DNA of 64,000 bases from Skeletonema tropicum (GCA_037178625.1 CM074134.1:2914001-2978000); one strand, 5' to 3'. Positions 31,801 through 41,844 are shown, numbered from the stretch's first letter. Made by a program: numbers and translations. The notes: generated by a model from the sequence alone, not told the origin.

Positions 31801-31931
31801 ATACTCCCTAGCTCGCACAATATTGACTGGCAACCCGGATCGACTGGCCTTAATCGATTCTTAAGAAATATTCGAGACGATTTAGTGTGATCGATCCGGG
31901 AAGCCGACCACTCCCCAAGGTACTAGCGCAT
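31801..31931. repeat. Hairpin repeat, copy A
   Basis: Arms CCCGGATCGA (31834-31843) and TCGATCCGGG (31891-31900) enclose an imperfect second stem (TAATCG with CGATTTA). Flanks ATACTCCCTAGCTC and CCGACCACTCCC...GGTACTAGCG are shared with copy B. Confidence 0.7.
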
Positions 31932-32167
31932 GTTGAAGTGGCGTTAATATTTTATTTCAGACTTCAGACATGACACATCTCGTGTCGAAGGAGTTCTCTA
32001 ACGGATCAGGGTCTTGGTACGTCTCTTTGGCCGCGGAGGTCCCATGTTACTAATCATTCACCGGTAGGATGTGCTCTCAACACCGTCGATGAAGAAAGTC
32101 ACCTACAAAGAGCGTCGGTACTGTTGACCCCATTGCATTCCACAACACACGACACTACTGCTGAAAA

Positions 32168-32291
32168 TACTCTCTAGCTCTCTCAATATTGACTGTGTAC
32201 CCGGAACTAACAGACTAAATCGATTCTAAAGACGTATTTGAGACGATTTAATGTGTTTGTTCCGGGTATCCGACCACTCCCTGAGGTACTA
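32168..32291. repeat. Hairpin repeat, copy B
   Basis: Arms TACCCGGAAC (32198-32207) and GTTCCGGGTA (32259-32268), with an inner stem TAAATCG/CGATTTA. Compared with copy A, the arm bases ATCGA have changed to AAC and the opposite arm has changed to match, so pairing is kept in both. Confidence 0.7.
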
Positions 32292-32702
32292 GCGTGCGGC
32301 GAAGTATCGCCATGGTGGCGATGTATTTTGTGGATTTTGTGTGTTGAGTGGCTAACAAAAATGGTTTCTCGAAGTGTTGAGGTAGGTAGTACTTGTAGGT
32401 AATAAATAATCACATATAATTATGTGGGGAAATGGTAAAAGGCGAAGAGACCCTAAGAAGCCTCTGGACCAGGGTGTGCGTGCCGGGCTGCTGCCGGCCG
32501 AGCGAGCTCAAGGCAGCACAAAAAGACTTGGACTCATACAACAAATAAGCTTCCACGGTGGAAATGGCGCGCCCGGATTGCACAGATTTGGGTTTGAGGA
32601 TTTTTTTGGCCTTCAAAACACGAAGAACATGAAGCTGCGACATGTTGTCACCATCCCATACTACGCAATGAAACAACAAAACAAGCATGATATTAATAAA
32701 AT

Positions 32703-33672
32703 TTAGGAGGCACCATCATCGTCATCATCACTATCGTTGTCACTATCAAAATATTTGTCCAGAAATTCTTTATCATAGTTTCCACACACATCATCACCTG
32801 TAAGTTTGAGGCGCGTTGTTTGATGCTTCTGACGCAAGTCTTCTTTGCGATCGTCAGAGAAGAATCGGAGGTAATGACTCAAAGCATTATCATCGTCGTC
32901 AATAAACTTATCGTCCATCATTTCTTGGAGGCACTTATGGCGGACAAGCTTCACGTATTGGCGTTTAGGAGGCAGCGTTTTGTGCACGACATCACGGTTG
33001 AATTTATGGATGTCATCCGCTGTCACCCGGGAAGATTTAGTCTTAGTCGCCGCATCACGAACCTGCACATTTCTACTATTGATCTCACCGTCGATCGCCT
33101 TTGTTTCTTTGCTCTGTTGCAGATGATCATCCAATCTCTGGCACAAATCAATACTCTTTACATCTCTCCCTGCCTTCAGGTCGCCCTGTAAAGCCGCCAT
33201 CTCATCATCTGCTGCACTTTCGTCTCTATCCTTCTTGGCCGAATACCCCCTAACCTCCTTGGCTATTGCCTTCCCAATGGCTTTTGAGGCGCTCTTTTCA
33301 CTCTTCAGGACATTTGCTGCTGCCAGTGGTAGATTCTGCAATGATTTTATCGGAGGAGGCATGTATTTGCACAAATCAGCAAAAACCAATCCTTTTTAAT
33401 TTGCAACAGACGGATTAGAATGAAGAAGGCAAGGGAATGACTGCAAAATAACCAACCGTTAGGACAATCGCTACTTGGAACTCTCCCGCTGATACAATAT
33501 TCCCTAGTGCTTTATGAAGAAACACGGACACATCAAGACCAAACCTGCGGTTGATTACTTTTGGATGAGGAATGAATGTTGGAGCATACTGATCTAGACT
33601 TGTATTTGGAATGATCAGGCTACCCCTTTTAGAAGCTGCCTTTATCTTCTTGGAAATCTTAGGGAAGCCCAT
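32703..33672 (-). CDS. XPG/FEN1-N-like nuclease protein, multi-exon or broken
   Basis: Starts at ATG 33672 with MGFPKISKKIKAASKRG; then RRFGLDVSVFLHKALGN, which resembles the XPG N-terminal motif (MG..., then a hydrophobic strand with a metal-binding Asp and L/H.AL). A probable intron lies near 33440-33500, with a CTAAC branch site and TTTTGCAG acceptor. The frame is then unclear for about 60 bases and resumes from about 33389 to 32703 as a 228-aa charged region (PPPIKSLQNLPLAAANVLKS ... acidic end DSDNDSDDDDDG). No XPG-I half is seen. The nuclease identity is tentative. Its position inside the transposon, divergent from the transposase, suggests an accessory protein. Confidence 0.4.
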
Positions 33673-33689
33673 GATGGCATTTATGTTAC

Positions 33690-33737
33690 TACTGCTAAAT
33701 TATTCAACGCATCTACTGCTAAATTATGCAACGCATC
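33690..33737 (+). repeat. 24-bp tandem duplication
   Basis: Two copies of TACTGCTAAATTATNCAACG plus CATC lie between the divergent genes of the DDE transposon. This is a plausible subterminal-type or promoter binding site. Confidence 0.65.
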
Positions 33738-33886
33738 TTTACTCCTTTGTCTGTATCTGCTGCAAAGCGCAGAAAAATGTAGCGTCCAATATTTCATGGC
33801 CAAATTTTGTGATCTATCCGTTCATACTCGCATTTAAACCATTCTGTTCAATATTCTGTATTCTCATTCTGGTCATAAAAATCAAT

Positions 33887-34300
33887 ATGAAGACTCGTAG
33901 CAATCAGTACAATAGTCCAAAGAGGAGAGCCCGCGGAGAGAAGAGGCAGAAGAACTTGCCATCCAAAAAGCCTTCAGATGACGCTCCATCATCTCCGTCC
34001 AAAGCGCCAGTACGTAAGAAGCGGAAAGAGCAAACGCGATGCGTATGTGGCAAACCTGCGTGTGATACGTTGATGAAGAAGCTGGAGGCGCTCAACGATA
34101 GCAGCATCACTTACTTTAATGTTCCTGCACTACCAAAGCCAATATTACCAAAGGCTCGGAAGCCGGAGAGAATCAGGAAGAAAGATATGATCCACAGACA
34201 CAATAGTTACCTTGCTTGTTTGGGCGCAGAGGCGAAGCGAAGGGTAGAACTGTTTAAGCAGGGTGGACAAGAGAAAGGGAGTTGCAACAGCTCCAATTAG
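33887..34300 (+). CDS. Transposon first frame, basic Cys-containing protein
   Basis: 137 aa from ATG 33887. The N-terminus is highly basic (RARGEKRQKNLPSKK), followed by CVCGKPACDTLMKKLEALND, a small Cys cluster, and a helical C-terminus. It overlaps the transposase frame by 19 bases in the -1 frame (34282-34300), so the two frames probably form one protein. That would need a -1 shift near GAGAAAGGGAG (34271-34281), a missed intron, or a sequence error. DNA binding is inferred from charge. Confidence 0.5.
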   Translation: MKTRSNQYNSPKRRARGEKRQKNLPSKKPSDDAPSSPSKAPVRKKRKEQTRCVCGKPACDTLMKKLEALNDSSITYFNVPALPKPILPKARKPERIRKKDMIHRHNSYLACLGAEAKRRVELFKQGGQEKGSCNSSN

Positions 34301-35310
34301 ATTTACTGAGAAGAGAAAAGGACATGAATAAGGAGTTTAGTAATATCTTGAAATTGATTGAGGGGATTGGTGGATTATCAAGGCTTACCTTAACTAACAA
34401 GAAGTGGCACAAACGCAACTGTAGAGACAAAGCCAGCGCGGCGTCCACCCTGTTCGGATTCCGATCTTGGAAAGAAACTGTATGCTACGTCCACGGCCTA
34501 TTCGGTCTTTATCCGCCAACAGAGCTACCATCACTAGATGATGCAGTGACCTCGTTTGAATGGTGCCTTGCGGCAAAGATGAGAATCAACTGTGGGATGT
34601 CCTATCGAACCATTGCATACATCCTTGGGCTGAACGCAGAGAACTCTCATGTTGCAGATAGAGTGAAGTGGTGGGTCGATAGATGGGGCGAAGCAGGAGA
34701 AGATCTCTCTATTCTTGATATAACTGAGGAATTCCTTAAAGCAACTTGTCCTCAAGCGTTCAAGGATGAAGGGCTCGACAATGTTTGTGCAATACCTGAC
34801 GGCAAAGACTTCAAGATATTTACTCCACGGAAGAATACACTCTTCACTCGCGCGTGCTATTCTGACAAAGTCCACGCTAGTGCAGTGCGTTGCATTTCAT
34901 GGTGCAAGCCAATAGGTTTAAGTTTTGAGCACACTAATTTATTCCTTGCTCGTGTATCAGAGAAGGCGCTCGTTGAGCTGTGGGGACCACGGCTGAGGAA
35001 GTGTCCACCAGGATGGGTGATGCTATCGGATCGAGGCTTTTGGGACACAGCACGATACTATCCCAATATGAACAGGCAAATCACCCCCAAATTCTTGAGT
35101 GGTCGCGGCAAATTCACCGCTGAGGAGGTGTCTACTGATAGGACCATCTGCAAGTTGAGGTACATGTGTGAGGTTGCATTTTCTCGAGTGGCGGATAGCG
35201 ATGGGTTGAAGGATGTCATCCCGGCTTCATTTTACGGCATGTTGGATGCCATGAACCATTGGGGACACGCCAATGTAAATATTTGCAGGCCGCTAATGCC
35301 GCTAAATTAA
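34282..35310 (+). CDS. DDE transposase, DDE_Tnp_4/ISL2EU-like
   Basis: About 340 aa, open upstream only to a TAA near 34255 and lacking its own ATG, so it depends on the preceding frame. A helix-turn-helix region (MSYRTIAYILGLNAENSHVA) precedes the catalytic core: Asp173 in CAIPDGKDF, Asp250 in VMLSDRGFWD and Glu297 in YMCEVAFSRV. The stretch FLSGRGKFTAEEV before the last acid is a hallmark of the DDE_Tnp_4 superfamily (Harbinger and ISL2EU groups). The triad appears complete. The C-terminus ends normally inside the TIRs. Confidence 0.75.
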   Translation: MQQLQLDLLRREKDMNKEFSNILKLIEGIGGLSRLTLTNKKWHKRNCRDKASAASTLFGFRSWKETVCYVHGLFGLYPPTELPSLDDAVTSFEWCLAAKMRINCGMSYRTIAYILGLNAENSHVADRVKWWVDRWGEAGEDLSILDITEEFLKATCPQAFKDEGLDNVCAIPDGKDFKIFTPRKNTLFTRACYSDKVHASAVRCISWCKPIGLSFEHTNLFLARVSEKALVELWGPRLRKCPPGWVMLSDRGFWDTARYYPNMNRQITPKFLSGRGKFTAEEVSTDRTICKLRYMCEVAFSRVADSDGLKDVIPASFYGMLDAMNHWGHANVNICRPLMPLN

Positions 35311-35725
35311 TTCGTCATTATTATTCTTTTCTTCTGTTTTTGTTGCCGTAGAGTGTCGAAGAGAAGACGAACCGATGATGTGTTGATGCGTAGATCCGGG
35401 CAGTCAGCTTCTGCATGAATATTTAATAATAATAACTCAACTATGCCATAAAAATTGTTGCCGATGCACAGCCAATCATGATAATTAACAGCGGCATCGC
35501 TCGTTGCTGTTTTTTGGTGGATAGTTTGCCGTGCATACGCATACAGTAGGTGACGACATGGTTGATGTTTTGTGTTCGGTGACGGCAGGTTTGGAGCAAA
35601 AAGTTGCACAAACCCAAATCTGTGCAAAAATGAAGGGTATGTACCGGGGGCTAAAGGGTTAAACTTAGTTACTGGCAGCCCCTTGTACCTTGGCCCACGT
35701 GGGCCGACCGTGGAAGCTTATAGCA

Positions 35726-35787
35726 AAAGACCCACATACAATAACCTAAAGACCCACATACAATAACCTAAAGACCCACATACAACA
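35726..35787 (+). repeat. 22-bp tandem repeat, three copies
   Basis: Unit AAAGACCCACATACAATAAC plus CT, repeated about 2.8 times just outside the outer inverted repeat of the DDE transposon. Confidence 0.8.
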
Positions 35788-35876
35788 ACAGTGTATGTAC
35801 GTGAACTTACATTTTGCTTGTCATTTATTGAGCTGCATAAGTAAGTAAGTAAGAGTACATGCTGGTGATTGATTTG

Positions 35877-36110
35877 GTTGGCAACACTCTGGATACCGTT
35901 GCGACCTCAACAGAAAACTACTTTATGCTTGCTTTACACTTTACACCCAGCGTTGGATCTGCACGTTCTACCCCATTGTGAGTTATCTCAGCAATCCAGC
36001 CAGCCATGCTGCACTCATCTGTGAACAGAACTGCTGTCGAAGTTGTTGGAGATTTTGAGACTGACGTTGGAGGTGAGGTTCGTTGGTCGACTTGAAAAGA
36101 GATTCGGCAG
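35877..36110 (+). repeat. Dispersed repeat shared with 26.4 and 15.6 kb
   Basis: High similarity to 26412-26660 (TTGGCAACACTCTGG ... TACCGTTGCGACC ... GGATCTGCACGTTCTACCCC) and in part to 15640-15800. It continues into an LRR fragment, as does the copy at 26.4 kb once the TIR element is removed. The two loci are therefore paralogous. Confidence 0.7.
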
Positions 36111-36198
36111 AAATTAAGTCATTGTCTTTATGTGAACTACTTTTATAACATACGCCATAAAATGTTCACCAGCTTTCAATAGAGTTCCTAGAAATGTT

Positions 36199-36600
36199 CT
36201 ACAATGTATATCTACTCCAATTCCAATCCATCACAGAGTCGACGATACTGCTCTTCAGTGGGCGGTTCAAATATCCTCTGTAGAAAGCGCTTCGCCGTTC
36301 TAGTTCTATTTCAATTTGCTGAAGCCTCTCAGAGTAAGCTGCGTCTCCACTACTTTCACTGCTTGGCTCTGGATCTGGATCTGGCACTGGATCCAGCCAA
36401 TTGATCTCGCACGAATGGGCACCTTCGTGAGTGCACCAGTTCCACCCAAGACGTGATGCAGCTTGAATAATCTGTAAGGAAAATGGAGGCTGGGGGTTTC
36501 TGCTAACTCTTGCATACCAATCGGGAGATTGCTTCGAGAGTGACCAATCGAACGCTTTTGAAAGCAGATCTTTCCTGAATAGAGTTGGAGTGAGTGATAC
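36199..36600 (-). pseudogene. C-terminal fragment of an F-box-like/LRR gene
   Basis: A single open minus frame reads LLSKAFDWSLSKQSPDWYAR, then WNWCTHEGAHSCEINWLDP, then PDPDPEPSSESSGD, and stops at 36199. It matches the last 130 residues of the genes at 41845 and 44461. The 5' part is missing; the frame meets a stop at about 36607. Confidence 0.7.
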
Positions 36601-36914
36601 TTACACAACACACAAGCACTAAAAGAATGAAGCCGGAACACAAAAATATGGTAGTGTGTATGTGTCGTAACAGACCATCATCCCATCGCTATCATAGCAC
36701 GTGCGTAGCAAATAAACCTAAGACGCACATCTATCTGCATCCTTTCTCAATGAATTGATATGACGTTCTAACAATCATCGGGCGTTCTTAATAGCGACGG
36801 TGAATTACATAAAAACATTTAGCACGTTGGAAACTAGATCTAGATCTTCCAAGACGCGAGAAAATCTCCAATAAGTTATGTCATTCCTTTTCATTTTACC
36901 CACAAATGCTGATT
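36601..36914. other. No supported gene
   Basis: AT-rich spacer with no motif or repeat that I can name. Confidence 0.4.
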
Positions 36915-37868
36915 TTAGTAGGCTGTCCAAAGATCCCAAAGGCTGGTGTCAGATCTCCTTGCTTTCGAACATTTTTCTGCAAAGATTCTTTCACCCGGTC
37001 TTGGGTGATGGTGTTGAGTGATGCACTGTTTCACCTCTTTTTCTTTACCTTCCTTCATGTTAGAGTTGACTGGAAACAGTTCCATCATACCTTCATCTGG
37101 ATGAAACCCTTGAAAACGCTGCTCAATCTTGGACGCATCGCAAGTTTGAAGTTCAATCGATCTGACACCCACTAGACTCAGGCACAGATCGGTGTTATGG
37201 ACTTGAATTTGCCCTCCTTTGAGATAATTGTCAAAGAGTCCCCTGTGCTCCGGCAAAAAAGAGAACTCTGCCGACATATCATTCGATTGTTCAGGATTGC
37301 AATCAGTCACAGCAATACTCATTCCTACGGCGCATTTATGCCTCGCGTGGCAGAGTAAATCAACACAGTCACCAGTCCGATCTCGAATTTCTTCTGAACA
37401 TTCGCTGCATTGGGCACATGCCCAACAAAAGAACTTCTCTGTTGAATCTCCCTGCCAATTGTACCCCTGCTCCCAGTAGAGGCGTACTCGATAGGGTTTA
37501 TTGGTCGGTTGCGGCGATATTGTCAAGAAATCGGAAGGAGACTCGGAAGAGAATGCTGAAGGAGACACAGAGGGAGTCGCTGTAGGAACGCCACTAGTAC
37601 ATTGGAGGGTACTGTTGTCAAACAAACAGCCTCTATTGATACATCGCCTTGGTCTTTTGTGGTGATTGCTGCAATATTTTTGAGTGCGCAGAAAGGTTGG
37701 TTTATCGGTGACTTTGTACGATGCTGGCGGAGAGAAGGTTGTGAAAGATGCAGAAGGTGAGAGTGAGAAAGAAGGATCGAAGATTATTGGATTTGGATCA
37801 ACTTCCTGTGGCGCAGTTGACGGCGTGTCAGTGTCACTTGGGAAATTGATCTCCTCAGTTATAGCCAT
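36915..37868 (-). CDS. Cys-rich, Ser/Pro-linker protein with lectin-like C-terminus
   Basis: 317 aa from ATG 37868. No signal peptide is visible, so an upstream exon may exist. A Ser/Thr/Pro region with PTATPSVSPSAFSSESPSD is like the PSTAPS-type linkers of diatom extracellular proteins. Between is a Cys-rich module (RTQKYCSNHHKRPRRCINRG, CLFDNSTLQC). A second Cys module (FFCWACAQCSECSEEI, CVDLLCHARHKC) precedes a stretch resembling a ricin-B beta-trefoil (GGQIQVHNTDLCLSLVGVRS, IELQTCDASKIEQRFQGF). A carbohydrate-binding cell-surface role is inferred. The trefoil seems incomplete, with perhaps two of three lobes. Confidence 0.55.
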   Translation of the reverse strand: MAITEEINFPSDTDTPSTAPQEVDPNPIIFDPSFSLSPSASFTTFSPPASYKVTDKPTFLRTQKYCSNHHKRPRRCINRGCLFDNSTLQCTSGVPTATPSVSPSAFSSESPSDFLTISPQPTNKPYRVRLYWEQGYNWQGDSTEKFFCWACAQCSECSEEIRDRTGDCVDLLCHARHKCAVGMSIAVTDCNPEQSNDMSAEFSFLPEHRGLFDNYLKGGQIQVHNTDLCLSLVGVRSIELQTCDASKIEQRFQGFHPDEGMMELFPVNSNMKEGKEKEVKQCITQHHHPRPGERIFAEKCSKARRSDTSLWDLWTAY

Positions 37869-38431
37869 TGTCGGACGTCGTTCGTAATAGCGACGATGAA
37901 CTACAGACGTTAATCGTCGTTCATAATGTACGCCGTTGTGCCATAGTAGTTGTCACCGAAAAGGTTGATCACCGAAAAGATCGAAGTAAATGCATCGAGA
38001 GACAGAAGTGGGTACCATACCGTCTTGGCAGAGTACCACTGTCCACAAAAAAGAAACATGCTACATATATATACTTATGTATGCAAGTACATATATAAGT
38101 ACTTTTGCAGCTACAGTGCACGATAGAAGGGATAGGCGCCGTCTATTACGCCATATCTCTCTCTCTCTCTAGTCTCTCTAGAGAGGTTACACATGGTCCA
38201 AAGGTACTTGGTCCCAGTATCTTGAACCTCTGTGGAATCGTCGCAATACTCCTCTTTCTCTAGAGAGAGAAAAGTGAGGTTGGGACATCCTCCAGCAGTC
38301 GACGCCTGTGCCTGTGAGCTCGTTGGAATGCCACACCATTTCCCTGATTCTTTCGAAAGGCACTCACAATAATCGCGAACGGGGAGGGACCCGTGAAGCG
38401 CCAAGAACAAAAACGAATACTCAAGAATCCA
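37869..38431. other. No supported gene
   Basis: A minus frame at 38111-38479 has a hydrophobic N-terminus and six Cys but runs into the terminal repeat of the neighbouring element, so I do not call it. An (ACATATATAAGTA)-like AT palindrome is present near 38065-38100. Confidence 0.35.
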
Positions 38432-38846
38432 GCTACTGGCGGGAACTAAATCGTACCTCGCCGCGGTACGATTTATCAAATTTTACGCACAAAACACTAA
38501 CAACATGAAAAGAGTCATAAATTCGGCCATGCTACTCGACGAAAATACATAGAGCGGTCTAAAAATAGAATCCCAAACAGTATATATACATTATATGATG
38601 CAGAAGAGACTATAGTTCGTCGAGATGGAGCACCTATCGACAAATTTGGGACCAATAACTGCTATTTCGATCTAGAATGACGCATGTCTACGGCATATCT
38701 GCATGCATGTGCTGCTGCTGCTATGCGAGTATACTACATACAACGTTGACCAGTGGTTCTATCGAAAGCTACTTGTCTATACTATCATATTATGGTCGAT
38801 TATTTGGGATAGGCGTTGACATGGAGGCTCAGAACCATGATATTAG

Positions 38847-39764
38847 TAGAGATGGGTCACGTTCCATCATATCACACCTCGTGTGATCATCAAAAATTTT
38901 CAGGACGATGGACGTGAGTAACGTGAGCCAACGTGAGCAAAAACGCAGATTTACGAGAAAGCAGTGAGATTTACGAGAAAGCAGTAATAAAAGAGCAATT
39001 ATGTTGATCTACTTATTCTTATTCCAATGCTCAAGCTATCAAATAAGCCCCCCAGCTTACTCATGCAGCACACACAAACCCCCATCATCTCATTCAACAA
39101 GTCTCAGAAGAGCAACAAGTGGTCGTGTTGACCAATATCCGTTTCAGTATCCCTCAATGGAGGAAGGTAGGCATCAGCGACAGGCTTCTCCGTCAACTCT
39201 TCATAGTACATGTGTAGAAGGCGGTTGTTTTCACGGGTGTACATGATGCGCTGGGCAAGTTCTGGATCCATCCTGGACCTCCTAATGGATAGTACTTGAG
39301 ATGCACGACTCCAAACTCTCTCCGAAGCTGCGGCGGTGGCAGGAATGGCAAGGAAAGCTCGAGCCAATTTGGCAAGTGTTGGAAACTTGTGCTCATTCAC
39401 ACTCCACCATGCCAATGGGTCATTGAAATCTCCGTCAGAATTCTTGATGGGCTGCTGAGAATTCACTATGTGGAGGAATGCTTGCAGTTCAGAATGACAC
39501 TTCTCGCTGCTATTTGTAGAATAAGTGCTAGTAGCAGGAGTGACCACCATGGAGGCGGAGAGAGACCTACCACAGCATCGAGGTGATGTAACTTTTGTCA
39601 TAAGTTGAGAGCGCAAGAGAGGGTCTTCGAGTGTTTAGTACACACACAAGTTGAGAATTTAATAGGTTATGAGGGTCACGTTCTTCACGTGATGAGGGGT
39701 CGCGAGATGGTTCGTCACGTTTCACGTGATCACGTGAATTTTTTTTTCCCGTGACCCATCTCTA
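38847..39764. mobile_element. Internally deleted hAT element with 8-bp target duplication
   Basis: Termini TAGAGATGGGTCACG (38847-38861) and its perfect complement (39750-39764) are flanked by GATATTAG on both sides (38839-38846, 39765-39772). An 8-bp duplication and YAGRGATGGG-type ends are diagnostic of hAT. The subterminal region is rich in CACGTGATCACGTG-like motifs. It holds only the transposase C-terminus, so it is non-autonomous. Confidence 0.88.
39104..39616 (-). pseudogene. hAT transposase C-terminal dimerisation fragment
   Basis: Reads DPLAWWSVNEHKFPTLAKLA, then FLAIPATAAASERVWSRASQ and SRMDPELAQRIMYTRENN. This is the classic hAT C-terminal (dimerisation) signature W...FP.L..LA..FL.IPATSA.SER.FS. 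About 110 residues of signature-bearing sequence; the catalytic N-terminal part is missing. Confidence 0.85.
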
Positions 39765-39922
39765 GATATTAGGGTGTAGAATGGTCGTTTTTGTGTTTTG
39801 TTAGTGATTTGTGTGGAGATTTCTCCGTGGTACGATTTATTTCCGGTACGATTTAGTTCCCGCCAGTAGCCAGGGGGTTGTTCACATTCGTTCGCATTCG
39901 TTTTGAGAAATTGCGGGAAATC

Positions 39923-41321
39923 CTTAACCAGAAGATGCCCAGGGGATAATGAAAAAAATCACTAGCGATCACCATGGCGCACCTCGACCCCGTACGTGCT
40001 GACATCAACAACACTAGCTACACATAAAATTAGACAGCCCCACTGCAGTAACTCCCTCTCCAATAGCCTTTCTGTGAAGTGATGTCCTCAGTTGGTCATC
40101 GACCGACGCCATTGCTACATATCATGGCACCAAAGTAGAGGTGTCGGAAAATTGCGCTTTGACATCGGTGTGATGATACACTTTCAATATGGTCTTCAGA
40201 TGAATAGACGGAGCTACTCTGCCACCGAACTGGTTTGCACACGCCAACTATATACTATTAAGCGGCGATCAGTTCCCTCTAGAGTGTGCCTGGGCGTTAT
40301 ATGACGCATGCAGTGGTATGGTGAATACAGGTGGTGAAAATGGATAATTTCCACAAAATACATCAAAAAGGAGAATGCATATATCTGACAGAATACAAGA
40401 TGTAGAGGTGCCAAAAGTCAGTGAGGTGATGACTATTATATAACAATCAACGATGTTTGACCAGGTTTCTCTATTTCATTGCGGCTACAACATAATTGGA
40501 CTGGTTGGAATATAGCATGTTTTCATGGAAAATCAGGAGCCCTATTCCGTCACATACACGAGTATTTGAAGTGATATTGAGTGCATTCACTCCGCGAAAT
40601 AGGGGACCTTTCACCACACAACACCAATGGCCATCTGTTGCGAGCATTATACTGTGGTTTCAGGGTATCATATGACTCCTAACAGCACCATTCCTACCAG
40701 ATGGCATCAAAGCAACAGCGGATGATTCAGCCTACTACTCCATTATTACGTCTAATTGGCAAGTCATTAATAAAACTGATAATAATTATCAATTATCATA
40801 ATATATAGAAGGTGTCTGTGACGCACCATGGCTATTAATAACCGAATTGTATTAAATATGAGTATATCATGATGTTGCCCGGCAGGTGCAGAATTTATGT
40901 CTGCGTCGGTTAGAGCCGCATACCATCACAATGACCTTGATTCGACCGCCGCCGCTTACATAATCGGAATCTACATAAAAAATTGGATTAGACGGAGTGT
41001 CATTTATCAGGTTTTGGGTGCATTGGCCCAATAGTACCATGGTTTGCCGTCGGATTCGTCATGGTGGAGATGTTTTTTTTTAGTGTGTGATGCGTGATGG
41101 CCGAGCACCGCCGCCAGCCGATGTCGATACTACTGAAATGGCACCCCCAAGATCTCGGGGAATGGTCGGAATACCACCATGGCGCGTTGCAGAGGCGTTC
41201 TAAACTCACTAAATGGAAAGTTGTTGGTCTTTGAACCATAAGAATCGGCCTATTATTGACGAAGTTATGCTGTAAAGACGCTAACCCGGGGAAACCCGGG
41301 GCTGGGCATCTTCTGGTTAAG
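39923..41321. mobile_element. TIR element without coding capacity, 1.4 kb
   Basis: Perfect 20-bp inverted termini CTTAACCAGAAGATGCCCAG (39923-39942) and its complement (41302-41321), with TC immediately outside both ends. Interior frames are short and unconvincing. CCATGG-containing motifs occur near both ends. The superfamily is undetermined. Confidence 0.7.
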
Positions 41322-41387
41322 TCGGAAGCGAAAAAATTAATTCGTTACCCCAAAAGTTCGAATCGTTACGAATGTTACAGCGATTCG

Positions 41388-41533
41388 TTTCGACATTGAT
41401 CGAATAAAGCAATGCTGCCTGCTTGAGCAATGAAATGGCTAGCAATGCGAAAAAGATTTTATAGCTTTTAATAGCAACATACGAATCTGCCGCCGACCCC
41501 ATCGCCTGCCTCTCGCAGGCATGGGGGGTCGGC
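41388..41533 (-). repeat. Dispersed repeat with terminal hairpin (copy 2)
   Basis: Inverse-orientation copy of 850-1008. It includes the hairpin at 41492-41533 (GCCGACCCC ... GGGGTCGGC) with small loop changes, and the GCTTTATTCGATCAATG end near 41388. Confidence 0.7.
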
Positions 41534-41844
41534 GTTTGAAAATCAGATCAAAGATACCTCAGGTTGCCGCTCATCTTCAGCTTCAGCTGCGTGCGCCTAA
41601 GTAATGCTTTATCTCTTCTCTTTTATTCGCACACGGTGCACCCTAGTTGATTTGAAATGTGGCTGCTACTGCTATCTAATCTTTGAAGATGACAAACTAT
41701 GCGTTGAACATGGTAGTTTGGCAAGACAAAAGGATTGTATCCAATTTTTATGAACTGGGCTATTTTAACTTTAATGAGCAAATGACCACCCAAAAAACGA
41801 TTTCACCTTGATAAAATGTATATTGGTATTGATGAGATGTCTCT

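Larger units (their letters stand above)
30753..32545. other. Intergenic, contains two related hairpin repeats
   Basis: No convincing gene; small frames lack motifs. The notable content is the pair of hairpin-bearing repeats at 31801-31931 and 32168-32291. Confidence 0.5.
32578..35627. mobile_element. DDE transposon with two divergent genes, about 3.05 kb
   Basis: Perfect 18-bp inverted termini TTGCACAGATTTGGGTTT at 32578-32595 and 35610-35627. A second, outer inverted pair (TAAGCTTCCACGGT, 32546-32559 and 35707-35720) may extend the element. Inside are a minus-strand nuclease-like gene and a plus-strand pair of frames ending in a DDE transposase, facing away from a 214-bp centre. I could not identify a clear target duplication. 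Confidence 0.7.
38432..39870. mobile_element. TIR element, 1.44 kb, host of a nested hAT
   Basis: Perfect 26-bp inverted termini (38432-38457 and 39845-39870, starting GCTACTGGCGGGAACTAAAT), with weaker similarity continuing about 50 bases inward. CCAG lies on both flanks, a possible short target duplication. Removing the nested hAT (38847-39764) leaves about 520 bp with no coding frame, i.e. a MITE-like element. Confidence 0.75.

Noticed and set aside
32168..32291. Hairpin considered as U5 or other spliceosomal RNA
   Set aside because: Lacks the U5 loop, an Sm site at the expected place, and any conserved snRNA 5' end.
38111..38479. Minus frame with hydrophobic start and six cysteines
   Set aside because: The N-terminal part is made of the neighbouring element's terminal repeat, and no homologous motif is visible.
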